Assembly: GCA_003539625.1 (NCBI GenBank)
Contig: DPOU01000005.1
Span: 1 to 64,000, forward strand
DNA from: Acholeplasmatales bacterium
Lineage (GTDB): Bacteria > Bacillota_I > Bacilli_A > ML615J-28 > CAG-313
Reading direction: 5' to 3'
DNA: 64,000 bases
Shown piece by piece: positions 1 through 7,010 of this stretch. The translations under genes were made by a program, and so were the position numbers. Under the pieces are notes generated by a model. It was given only the letters and a program-made list of their open reading frames with translations, had not been told where the DNA came from and searched no databases. How positions within the stretch are numbered: position 1 is the first letter of the stretch; each line of letters starts with the position of its first letter.

Positions 1-6
1 GAAGCT

Positions 7-35
7 ATTATATCACATCAGTTAGAAATTGTCAA
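7..35 (-). promoter_or_regulatory. Consensus sigma-A promoter pointing out of the window
   Basis: On the minus strand there is TTGACA (30-35), a 17-nt spacer and TATAAT (7-12), a perfect consensus pair. Transcription would run leftward, out of the window. The -35 hexamer is one arm of a 6-bp inverted repeat whose other arm is at 43-48, so a regulator could bind here. The gene it drives is not visible. Confidence 0.6.
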
Positions 36-84
36 GATAAGTTGACACTTTTTTTACAAGGATTTTTTCTTAGTAACATTTTCA

Positions 85-144
85 GCCCCGAAGGGGCCGA
101 TCTGAAACCACTGAGGAGCGTAGCGACGAATTGGTTTCAGATCG
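85..144. repeat. Two adjacent inverted repeats (hairpins)
   Basis: A short GCCCC/GGGGC hairpin (85-97) is followed at once by a perfect 13-bp inverted repeat, CGATCTGAAACCA at 98-110 and its complement at 132-144, around a 21-nt loop. They lie just downstream of the IS3-type transposase fragment and may be part of that element's end or a terminator for it. No T-run follows on either strand, so a terminator role is weak. Confidence 0.5.
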
Positions 145-167
145 CGACGCAAACCGTTCCATCTATA

Positions 168-424
168 TCAGGCAACTCTCTTGGCCGAAAGTTCATACCT
201 GCGTCGCTTTTCCATAGGCGGTAAGCCTCCGTTTGCAGTGCAGATCCTGCGATTATTCCAATAGCTCATAAAATATCGCCAGATAATCGTTTTCAGTTCT
301 TCTATAGTTAGCTTCTCCGTGTTATACCTACCGTAAAGTAGCTCCTCCTTCATCCTTGCCCACATACTTTCGCAGCGGGCATTATCGTGACATCTGCCTC
401 CGGCACTGTTCATACTCTGAATCG
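168..424 (-). pseudogene. IS3-family transposase, C-terminal fragment
   Basis: The last part of an IS3-type DDE transposase (OrfB-like rve integrase core). The readable protein begins just before a Q-S-M-N-S-A-G-G-R-C-H-D-N motif, the family's usual QSMSxxGxCxDN block, followed by the region with the catalytic glutamate (ESMWARMKEEL) and a typical tail. An ATG gives an 81-codon frame from 413, but the family-like frame extends a few codons upstream. The two catalytic aspartates and the whole N-terminal half are absent, so it cannot be active. Its upstream edge abuts the truncated recombinase at about 420. Confidence 0.75.
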
Positions 425-1195
425 AAGTGAGTGAAAACCTTTACGCTCGATATGCAAACGCTTTTGCAAAAGTTCAAAAGTTCTTTGATAAGATCGCACC
501 GTAGGCGGCTCTCCATTTTCCGATTCCACAACATATTCCGAAATGCTTTTTCGTTTATACTCTTTCAGAACGGGAAGCAACTGCTTCGGAAGCGGAATCA
601 TTCTTTTGGAAGAAGCTGTTTTCGGCAAGTCTGTAATCCGGCAGAGATTCCCTTTTTCATCTCGTCCGTCGTGGCAAGTTTTGTTCACCGCAAGCGTTCC
701 TTTCGTGAAGTCAATATCCGACCAAGTAAGCGCAAGCAATTCTCCGATACGCAAACCCGAATAAAGACAAATCACGATCCCGATAAATTTCCGTTTCTTA
801 CTCGATAACGCCGCCTGCTCTATCTTCTTCTGTTCGGCAAGCGAAAAACAGGATACTTCTTTCTCTTTCGTTTTCGGGCGTTTGATTTTGTCTGCCGTGT
901 ATTCTTTGAGTTCTCCGAGCGTGTAAGCGAGTTTCAGCGAATTCTGTATCACCGTAATAATTCCGTTCACCGAATTCGCCGCCAAACCTTTTCCTGTTAT
1001 AATATTCCCGCTTCTCAACAGTTTCGTAACATATCTCTGCAAAACAAGCGGCGTCAGTTCGTCAAGCTCATATTCTCCCAATTTTACTTTCAGGTGCTTC
1101 TCAATGATTTCAGAGTACCTTTCGCAAGTTTTTATCTTCGACGACGGCTGTATGTAATTACGAAACCATTCGTCCAACCACATTCCATATTTCAT
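410..1195 (-). pseudogene. Tyrosine recombinase/integrase, truncated C-terminus
   Basis: Integrase of the Tn916/phage type. It has an N-terminal SAM-like core-binding domain (about residues 1-110) and a catalytic domain with the first arginine in SGLRIGELLAL and the lysine of the KTASSKR hairpin. The box II motif starts as HSLR, and there the homology stops: three further residues precede a TGA. The HT part of box II, the last His/Trp and the nucleophilic tyrosine are lost. Length is 261 aa against about 380 for intact relatives. The start has a strong ribosome-binding site (AAAGGAG, 5 nt spacing). The break coincides with the IS3 fragment, so insertion and later deletion is the likely cause. 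Confidence 0.8.
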
Positions 1196-1297
1196 ATTGT
1201 TCTCCTTTTCGTTATTACTATAATTATAATTTTTCTTATCACCTTTGGGAAACTACACTCAAACAGCAACAAAAAAGAGAGAACCTAAAAAGCGCAA

Positions 1298-1311
1298 TTC
1301 CCATAGGGAAT
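1298..1311. repeat. 14-bp repeat, inverted copy at 3166-3179
   Basis: TTCCCATAGGGAAT at 1298-1311 occurs as its exact reverse complement at 3166-3179. The two copies flank the ABC-F gene and its leader. The core is itself almost palindromic. It could mark cassette ends or a protein-binding site; nothing here decides. Confidence 0.4.
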
Positions 1312-1330
1312 GAAAAAACGAATAACGATA

Positions 1331-1370
1331 AAGAACTCTCGAATAAATTGTTCGAGAGTTCTTTTTGTTT
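1331..1370. terminator. Intrinsic terminator downstream of ABC-F gene
   Basis: A perfect 13-bp stem (1331-1343 with 1351-1363) and a 7-nt loop, followed on the plus strand by a T-run. On the minus strand, downstream of the ABC-F stop codon, the T-run is poorer, so it is at best bidirectional. Confidence 0.7.
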
Positions 1371-1398
1371 GTAATTAAGTAAGCTAAATTGGAATTTG

Positions 1399-2871
1399 TC
1401 ACAATCTGTTTTTTATCTGCACTGTTTTAGTCGCTATCGTTTCTCTAAAGACTTTATCATGTTCGACAAAAATCAATGTAGGCGAAAACTCTTTTATTAG
1501 CTGCTCAATTTGCATACGGGAATACACATCAATAAAATTGAGAGGTTCATCCCATACATAGAGATGCGCTTGCTCACAAAGACTTTTTGCTATTAACACT
1601 TTTTTCTTCTGACCGCCTGAAAAATCTTGAATATCTTTCTCAAACTGTACTCGCTCAAAGTCCATTTTTCGTAGAATTGCTTTGAACAAGCTTTCATCTA
1701 TATGACTTTCGTTTGCAAAATCTGACAGATTGCCTTTCAAATGTGAGGTGTCCTGCGACACATAAGAAACTACAATTCCAGAGCCAAGTTGTATCGTACC
1801 GGTATGCTCGATTGGCTCACCGATCAAGAGTTTAAGCAAACTGCTTTTGCCGCTTCCGTTTTTACCGTCAAGTACAACACGATCCCCTCGCCGTACTGTA
1901 AATGAAACAGGCTCGCATACTGTGTTTCCATCATAACAGACTGAAACATCAGAAAAGGTAGCGAGTGTATCAGCGTGATATATCAATGGAGTGAGTTTCA
2001 AATTTTCGGCAGATTCGATATTTTTCAGAAGTCCCGATTTCTGCTCAATTGCTTGCTGTTGTCTTGCTTCGATTGCCTTTGATCGTTTCATCATTTTTGC
2101 CGCTTTATGACCGACATAACCCTTGTCAGCTGCTCCTATTTTGGATGCTTCTACACGATCAGACCATACCGCAGAGCGTTTTGCCGCTTGCTGTAATCGA
2201 ACAATATCCTTTTGTAAGCGCTCATTTTGTCCGAGTTCAAATTCTTGCTGCCGTTCAAAGTTCGCCATCCAAGACGAAAAATTTCCGCTTTGTACTTCAA
2301 TACTTGCTCTGTTCAGCGACAAAATGTGGTCAACACATCCATCCAAGAAGCGACGGTCGTGAGATACGAGTATAAAGCCCTTTTTCTTTTTCAAATAGGT
2401 AGCTACTATTTCACGAGCTTGCACATCTAAGTGGTTGGTAGGCTCATCAATTAAGAGAAAGTGTCCTTCATTGCAAAACAATGCCGCCAACAGCACCTTT
2501 GTCTGCTCACCGTTTGAAAGAGTTTCAAAGGGACGATAAAGCACATCTGCATCTACATCCAAATAGGACAGCTCTCGCATTAACTCCCATTCTTCAGCCG
2601 CAGGTGCTATTTCAAAGAAAATTTCGTTGGTGAACTTCGCTTTGTCCACTACGGGATATGGAAAATAATCGAACTGCACAGATGAGTGAATTTTCCCGCT
2701 ATACTCATACTTTCCGAGCAAAAGGTTTAACAGCGTAGTTTTACCTCTGCCGTTTCTTCCCACAAAGCCGACTTTCCAATCGGTGTCGATCTGAAAGTTT
2801 ACATTTTCAAAAATGTTATCATAACTCGTTGGATAGGAAAATGTAAGGTTTTCTATTTTAATCATTGACAT
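1399..2871 (-). CDS. Lsa-type ABC-F ribosomal protection protein
   Basis: Antibiotic-resistance ATPase of the ABC-F class, which acts on the ribosome rather than in the membrane. Two nucleotide-binding domains are present: the first with GRNGRGKTT (38-46), LSNGEQTK and LLIDEPTNHLD, the second with GKNGSGKSS, FSGGQKKK and VWDEPLNFID. A charged interdomain linker (about 190-290) separates them. There are no membrane segments. The second Walker B neighbourhood is typical of Lsa proteins (lincosamide, pleuromutilin and streptogramin A resistance); the exact drug spectrum is inferred. Length 490 aa is normal. The start has AAGGAGGA 7-8 nt upstream. Base composition is richer in GC than the native genes, and a leader-peptide attenuator precedes it. 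Confidence 0.88.
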   Translation of the reverse strand: MSMIKIENLTFSYPTSYDNIFENVNFQIDTDWKVGFVGRNGRGKTTLLNLLLGKYEYSGKIHSSVQFDYFPYPVVDKAKFTNEIFFEIAPAAEEWELMRELSYLDVDADVLYRPFETLSNGEQTKVLLAALFCNEGHFLLIDEPTNHLDVQAREIVATYLKKKKGFILVSHDRRFLDGCVDHILSLNRASIEVQSGNFSSWMANFERQQEFELGQNERLQKDIVRLQQAAKRSAVWSDRVEASKIGAADKGYVGHKAAKMMKRSKAIEARQQQAIEQKSGLLKNIESAENLKLTPLIYHADTLATFSDVSVCYDGNTVCEPVSFTVRRGDRVVLDGKNGSGKSSLLKLLIGEPIEHTGTIQLGSGIVVSYVSQDTSHLKGNLSDFANESHIDESLFKAILRKMDFERVQFEKDIQDFSGGQKKKVLIAKSLCEQAHLYVWDEPLNFIDVYSRMQIEQLIKEFSPTLIFVEHDKVFRETIATKTVQIKNRL

Positions 2872-2909
2872 AAACTAAATCCTCCTTTGTATGCCTTATT
2901 AAAGACAAA

Positions 2910-2975
2910 GTCGGTGTTTCGGTGATATTGCGCTCCGTATAGATTTCACCGCATTATACCGACACTATACGGAGC
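2910..2975 (-). promoter_or_regulatory. Transcription attenuator of the ABC-F gene
   Basis: Two mutually exclusive stems interleave between the leader peptide and the ABC-F start. Stem A is 11 bp (2965-2975 with 2932-2942, GCTCCGTATAG and its complement). Stem B pairs 2958-2963 with 2910-2915 and 2946-2951 with 2920-2925. Arm A and the first half of stem B's 5' arm lie inside the leader-peptide codons. A drug-stalled ribosome would favour one fold and a freely moving one the other. The stem B side is followed by a modest U-rich stretch. The mechanism is inferred from known ABC-F and erm leaders. Confidence 0.6.
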
Positions 2976-3010
2976 AAATCATGTGTAACAATCGATTCTT
3001 CTGCTTTCAT
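2954..3010 (-). CDS. Leader peptide of the ABC-F attenuator (18 aa)
   Basis: An 18-codon frame, MKAEESIVTHDLLRIVSV, starts 7 nt after a near-perfect Shine-Dalgarno sequence (AGGAGGTG, 3017-3024). It ends inside the attenuator stems about 80 nt upstream of the ABC-F gene. Its second half encodes one arm of stem A. A short, well-translated frame in this place is the usual drug sensor: ribosome stalling on it would switch the RNA fold. The peptide itself matches no leader I can name. Confidence 0.65.
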   Translation of the reverse strand: MKAEESIVTHDLLRIVSV

Positions 3011-3070
3011 CAATAACACCTCCTGAAAATTGCTGACTGCTTTCGTCAAATTACTGTTTATCGCTCTGTT

Positions 3071-3099
3071 ATTATACAACAAATAAATGAACAAGTCAA
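3071..3099 (-). promoter_or_regulatory. Promoter of leader peptide / ABC-F gene
   Basis: TTGACT (3094-3099), a 17-nt spacer and TATAAT (3071-3076) on the minus strand. Transcription would start near 3064, about 50 nt before the leader-peptide start codon. Confidence 0.75.
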
Positions 3100-3165
3100 G
3101 CAAAAGCGCACTTGCCTTGCTTGCAAGGTATAGTGCGCTATACTTATCTATATTTATGTGGAAAA

Positions 3166-3179
3166 ATTCCCTATGGGAA
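3166..3179. repeat. 14-bp repeat, inverted copy of 1298-1311
   Basis: ATTCCCTATGGGAA, the exact reverse complement of positions 1298-1311, placed upstream of the ABC-F promoter. Confidence 0.4.
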
Positions 3180-3342
3180 CAGCGGTAAACTTGTTCTCTC
3201 TTAAAAATTATTATAAAATTGTAGTACCCTATCGAGCAAAAACGATATGTCGTAAGTTCAAGACCTGTTTTTTGAAAAAAGTGCCGAAATGCAGCTGTTA
3301 AATTCAAAGATTTTGTCCGATGACAAAAACACGAGATATAGT

Positions 3343-3379
3343 AAAAAAAGCACAAGATACGCAATATCTTGTGCTTTTT
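3343..3379. terminator. Bidirectional intrinsic terminator
   Basis: A 10-bp stem GCACAAGATA/TATCTTGTGC with a 5-nt loop, flanked by seven A on the left and five T on the right, so it can work on either strand. It separates the IS21-type fragment from the ABC-F cassette. Confidence 0.75.
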
Positions 3380-3457
3380 GTCTGTTGTAGCTTTTTCGTA
3401 CAACAAAGATGCTCCCCCCTGTAAGATTTAAACTTACAACTTACATTTCCCGGCACT

Positions 3458-4015
3458 TTATAGATAATCACTACCAATATCCAGAATTTTATTTTCATCA
3501 AGATGTAAGGATTTTAACCACTCATCCTTTTCCTTTTGTAGTTTACGGTAGCTTTCACTACCGGGATCGCAGAAAGACATCAATAGGTTATAATGTTTCA
3601 GTTTGTTCCTTACTTTATCATTCGGATCATCCTCGTCCGAACAAGGTTTGCGGTATTGAATATAGAAAAGCCCAAAACTCGCCCAGCTGTATGCTTTCAA
3701 GTTTTGCTTTGCCGCTCGTTTGCAATATCTACGCCAGCAAAGCCGTAAAGACGACTGATGCTTACGCATCTGAAACTCTTCCCATTTAAAGTCAGGGATT
3801 AGATAACCTTTATCTTTTTTTACACGTTCGGGAAATAGTAAAATTCGAAGCTCTTCCTCGCTCATTCTTTGAATATCAGCAAATATAGTTTCGATTTTAT
3901 TAAACCTATTTAAGACTTCCCACACAACAGTTCGTGAGCAACCGCAAAGCGTTGCAATTTGACTATTGTTGTTACCTTTTTGATAGTATTCGATAATTAA
4001 CTTATATTTTACCAT
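3458..4015 (-). pseudogene. IS21-family transposase IstA, N-terminal fragment
   Basis: The first 115 or so residues fit IS21-type IstA. An N-terminal helix-turn-helix (MVKYKLIIEYYQKGNN followed by an S-Q-I-A helix and a recognition helix, about 1-40) is followed by the family's LFPERV-KKDKGY block and a basic helical segment. The catalytic DDE core is absent. Residues 120-185 do not continue as IstA and I do not recognise them, which suggests fusion at a deletion point. Intact IstA proteins are about 400-500 aa, and no IstB follows. It is transcribed toward the ABC-F cassette. Confidence 0.65.
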
Positions 4016-4065
4016 AAAAACACTCCATTTTATCGCCCTCTTTTACCCATATCCGTAGATACGGG

Positions 4066-4095
4066 AAAGTGTTCATTTTTATTGGCCACCCCCGA
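4066..4095 (-). mobile_element. Probable IS21-type element end
   Basis: On the minus strand the sequence TGGCCAATAAAAATGAACAC lies 70-90 nt upstream of the istA fragment's start, as IS21-family ends do. The matching right end and target duplication are not visible because the element is truncated. Called from memory of family ends only. Confidence 0.4.
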
Positions 4096-4136
4096 TTTTG
4101 AGGCCTATTTTTCGGTTTTTGCGAAACTTGGAGAAG

Positions 4137-4176
4137 AAAAAAAGCAGTCGCTCTTTCTCAAGAATGACTGCTTTTT
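4137..4176 (-). terminator. Terminator of ppdK
   Basis: GCAGTC/GACTGC stem with A/T extensions (4139-4149 with 4166-4176), followed on the minus strand by a run of seven T. It sits 45 nt past the ppdK stop codon and marks where native sequence resumes beside the mobile island. Confidence 0.8.
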
Positions 4177-4220
4177 GCTTGTTTTAGTATAAAATATGAG
4201 TTTTTAAGCCGTTTTTGACC

Positions 4221-6857
4221 TTATTTGGTCGCCCTCGGATTACGGATATTCGCCTGTGCAGCTGCAAGTCTAGCAACAGGAACACGGAATGGAGAGCAAG
4301 AAACATAATCTAATCCTACTTTATGATAGAATTCAATTGATTTAGGATCTCCACCAGTTTCACCACAAACACCTACATGTAAATCACTTCTTGTAGAACG
4401 ACCAAGTTTAACAGCCATTTCAACAAGTTTACCAACACCATTTTGGTCTAAAGTCTTGAATGGATCTTCTTCGAAAATCTTGTTTTCATAATAAGCTGGT
4501 AAGAACTTACCTGCGTCATCACGAGAGAAACCGAATGTCATTTGTGTTAAGTCATTTGTACCAAATGAGAAGAATTCAGCATCTTTTGCGATTTCGTCTG
4601 CTAATAATGCGGCACGTGGAATTTCAATCATTGTACCAACATGATATTGCATATCTAATCCTGATTCAGCAATTAATTTATCTGCTGTAGTAGAAATGAT
4701 ATTCTTAACAAATTTTAATTCTCTTTCTTCAAGAACAAGTGGTACCATAATTTCTGGAGAAACTAATTTACCAGTTTTCTTAGAAACGTTAATAGCAGCT
4801 TTGATAATAGCAGTAGTTTGCATTTCGCAAATTTCTGGATATGTAACTGCTAGACGGCATCCACGGTGACCCATCATAGGGTTAGCTTCGTGAAGTTCAG
4901 CAATACGATCTTTAACTTCTGCTACGCTCTTATTAATAGCTTTAGCTAATTCTTCGATTAGTGAATCTTCTTGAGGTAAGAATTCATGTAGAGGAGGGTC
5001 TAATAAACGAACATTAACGTTCATACCATCCATGATTTCATATAAATCTTCGAAATCTTTTTGTTGCATTGGTTCAAGTTCAGCTAATGCTTCACGACGA
5101 CCTTCAACTGTATCTGCTAAAATCATCTTTCTCATAGAGAAAATACGATCTTTATCAAAGAACATGTGTTCAGTACGGCATAGACCAATACCTTGTGCAC
5201 CAAAGATAACTGCTTGTTTAGCATCACGAGGTGTATCAGCATTAGTACGAACCTTTAAAGCACGCATTTCATCAACCCAACCCATTAATCTACCGAAGTA
5301 ACCAGCAGTTAAATCTGGGCTAACAGTTTTGATTGCGCCAAGGTAAACATTACCTGTAGAACCATCGATTGAGAAAGTATCTTCAGCAGTATAAACTTTA
5401 CCATTGATAGTAACAGTTTTTGCTTCTTCATCAATAATTGCAGAACCGCATCCACATACGCAGCATTTACCCATACCACGTGCTACTACGGCAGCGTGTG
5501 AAGTCATTCCACCACGCATAGTTAAGATTGCTTCAGATGCAACCATACCAACGATATCTTCAGGAGAAGTTTCAGCACGTACTAAAACAACTTTTTCACC
5601 ATTAGCATGTCTTGCTTCAGCTTCTTCAGCTGTGAACGCAAGTTTACCAGTACCAGCACCAGGACCTGCTGCTAAACCAGTTGCGATTGGAGTTGCATTC
5701 TTTAATTCTTTCTTATCAAATTCAGGTAATAATAATTTATCGAAAGATTGAGCATCAATTCTTAATACCGCTTCTTCTTTAGTGATTAATCCTTCATCTA
5801 CTAAATCACAAGCAATCTTTAATGCTGCAGCTGGAGTTCTCTTACCATTACGAGTTTGTAAAAAGTATAATTTACCATCTTCAACAGTAAATTCCATATC
5901 TTGCATATCACGATAGTGATTTTCCATTAATTTAATAGTTTCCATGAATTGATCATATACTTTAGGCATACGACGTTTTAATTCATCGATATGTAAAGGT
6001 GTACGAATACCCGCAACAACGTCTTCACCTTGTGCATTAGGTAAATATTCAGCTGAAACAACTTTTTCACCAGTACCAGGGTCACGTGAGAAAGCAACAC
6101 CTGTACCAGAAGTTTCACCCTTATTACCGAAAGCCATTGATTGAACGTTAACTGCTGTACCCCAAGAGTAAGGGATGTTGTTCATCATACGGTATACGTT
6201 AGCTCTAGGGTTATCCCATGATCTAAATACAGCTGTAATAGCTTCTAATAATTGAGTATATGGATCATTAGGGAAATCTTCACCAAAAGTTTTATGATAA
6301 TATTTTTTATATCTATTAACTAATTCCTTAAGTTCTTCTGCAGTAACTTCAGTATCTAGTTTATAGCCTCTTGAACTCTTTAATTCTTCTAACATCTTAT
6401 CCATATCAGTTCTAGGATGACCTTTTGCGATGTTTGTGAACATTAAGATAAATCTACGATAGCTATCATAAGCAAATCTTTCATTACCAGTTTCTTTTGC
6501 TAAAACATCAACAGTTTCATCATTTAAACCTAAATTTAGGATTGTATCCATCATACCAGGCATTGAAACTCTAGCACCAGAACGAACAGAAACTAATAGT
6601 GGGTTATGATCTCCACCAAATTTTTTGCCAGTTTCTTTTTCAATTGATTTTACAGCTTCGTAAACTTCCTTGATAAGATAGTCAGGTAAAGTTTTACCAG
6701 AATCATAATATAATGTACATGCTTCAGTAGTAATTGTAAAACCTTGAGGAATTGGAACGCCAATATTAGTCATTTCTGCAAGGCCTGCCCCTTTACCGCC
6801 TAGAAGATTACGCATTGATGCATTACCTTCTTTAAATAAATAAACATATTTATGCAT
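4221..6857 (-). CDS. ppdK: Pyruvate, phosphate dikinase
   Basis: Reversibly converts pyruvate, ATP and phosphate to phosphoenolpyruvate, AMP and pyrophosphate in the cytosol. The protein has an N-terminal ATP-grasp domain (including the GSARVSMPGMMDTILNLG block), a swivelling phosphohistidine domain with catalytic His in GGMTSHAAVVARGMG, and a C-terminal PEP-binding barrel ending in the CGETGGDP motif with the catalytic cysteine. Length 878 aa matches the family. The frame is open 17 codons further upstream, but AAAGGAG lies 8 nt before the ATG at 6857, so that start is chosen. Single-gene unit with its own promoter and terminator. It suggests PPi-linked glycolysis or gluconeogenesis; no regulatory protein gene is adjacent. 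Confidence 0.96.
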   Translation of the reverse strand: MHKYVYLFKEGNASMRNLLGGKGAGLAEMTNIGVPIPQGFTITTEACTLYYDSGKTLPDYLIKEVYEAVKSIEKETGKKFGGDHNPLLVSVRSGARVSMPGMMDTILNLGLNDETVDVLAKETGNERFAYDSYRRFILMFTNIAKGHPRTDMDKMLEELKSSRGYKLDTEVTAEELKELVNRYKKYYHKTFGEDFPNDPYTQLLEAITAVFRSWDNPRANVYRMMNNIPYSWGTAVNVQSMAFGNKGETSGTGVAFSRDPGTGEKVVSAEYLPNAQGEDVVAGIRTPLHIDELKRRMPKVYDQFMETIKLMENHYRDMQDMEFTVEDGKLYFLQTRNGKRTPAAALKIACDLVDEGLITKEEAVLRIDAQSFDKLLLPEFDKKELKNATPIATGLAAGPGAGTGKLAFTAEEAEARHANGEKVVLVRAETSPEDIVGMVASEAILTMRGGMTSHAAVVARGMGKCCVCGCGSAIIDEEAKTVTINGKVYTAEDTFSIDGSTGNVYLGAIKTVSPDLTAGYFGRLMGWVDEMRALKVRTNADTPRDAKQAVIFGAQGIGLCRTEHMFFDKDRIFSMRKMILADTVEGRREALAELEPMQQKDFEDLYEIMDGMNVNVRLLDPPLHEFLPQEDSLIEELAKAINKSVAEVKDRIAELHEANPMMGHRGCRLAVTYPEICEMQTTAIIKAAINVSKKTGKLVSPEIMVPLVLEERELKFVKNIISTTADKLIAESGLDMQYHVGTMIEIPRAALLADEIAKDAEFFSFGTNDLTQMTFGFSRDDAGKFLPAYYENKIFEEDPFKTLDQNGVGKLVEMAVKLGRSTRSDLHVGVCGETGGDPKSIEFYHKVGLDYVSCSPFRVPVARLAAAQANIRNPRATK

Positions 6858-6882
6858 ATATTTTTCTCCTTTTCTAATATAA

Positions 6883-6943
6883 TAATAGTTTTTTACTATT
6901 AAAATCACTTATTTATTATAACATATTTTACCATTCTTGGCAA
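6883..6943 (-). promoter_or_regulatory. Promoter and leader hairpin of ppdK
   Basis: TTGCCA (6938-6943), a 17-nt spacer and TATAAT (6915-6920) on the minus strand. The leader then contains a small hairpin, TAATAGT/ACTATTA (6883-6889 with 6895-6901), before the ribosome-binding site at 6866-6870. Confidence 0.7.
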
Positions 6944-6961
6944 CAAAAACATATATAAAAC

Positions 6962-7002
6962 AAAAAAAATAAGCTATTTTTTAATATTTAATAGCTTATT
7001 TT
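6962..7002 (-). terminator. Terminator of the leucine-rich-repeat gene
   Basis: A stem of about 11 bp, AATAAGCTATT with its complement at 6990-7000, followed on the minus strand by eight T. It ends the 7011-8054 gene just before the ppdK promoter. Confidence 0.75.
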
Positions 7003-7010
7003 AACTTTTT

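Larger units (their letters stand above)
3106..3457. other. Intergenic region with hairpin and terminator, no gene
   Basis: No credible gene was found between the ABC-F promoter and the IS21-type fragment. It contains an interrupted hairpin (GCGCACT at 3106-3112 with 3132-3138, plus an inner CCTTG/CAAGG pair), the 14-bp repeat copy at 3166-3179 and a bidirectional terminator at 3343-3379. A 150-codon frame crosses it but has protein-like support only in its last 18 codons, the leader peptide. Confidence 0.6.
1..4095. mobile_element. Degraded mobile-DNA island with resistance gene
   Basis: This stretch is visibly richer in G and C than the rest of the window. It holds only pieces of mobile elements (tyrosine recombinase, IS3-type and IS21-type transposases, all broken) around an intact Lsa-type ABC-F gene. 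From about 4.1 kb onward the DNA is AT-rich with conserved housekeeping genes. I infer a composite insertion that has decayed. The right boundary is placed near an IS21-like end just upstream of the ppdK terminator; the left boundary lies outside the window. A chimeric assembly cannot be excluded from sequence alone. Confidence 0.5.

Noticed and set aside
431..808. Plus-strand frames opposite the integrase
   Set aside because: They are antisense to the recombinase, lack ribosome-binding sites and show no family motif.
2954..3406. 150-codon frame upstream of the ABC-F gene
   Set aside because: Only the last 18 codons have a ribosome-binding site and a clear role (leader peptide). The rest crosses a promoter, hairpins and a terminator and has no protein-like pattern.
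3408..3480. tRNA-like 3' end on the minus strand (a stem with TTTAAAT loop and GGGGGGA run)
   Set aside because: The T-loop lacks TTC, no matching acceptor 5' strand, D-arm or anticodon arm can be drawn, and no CCA follows. At most a decayed remnant.
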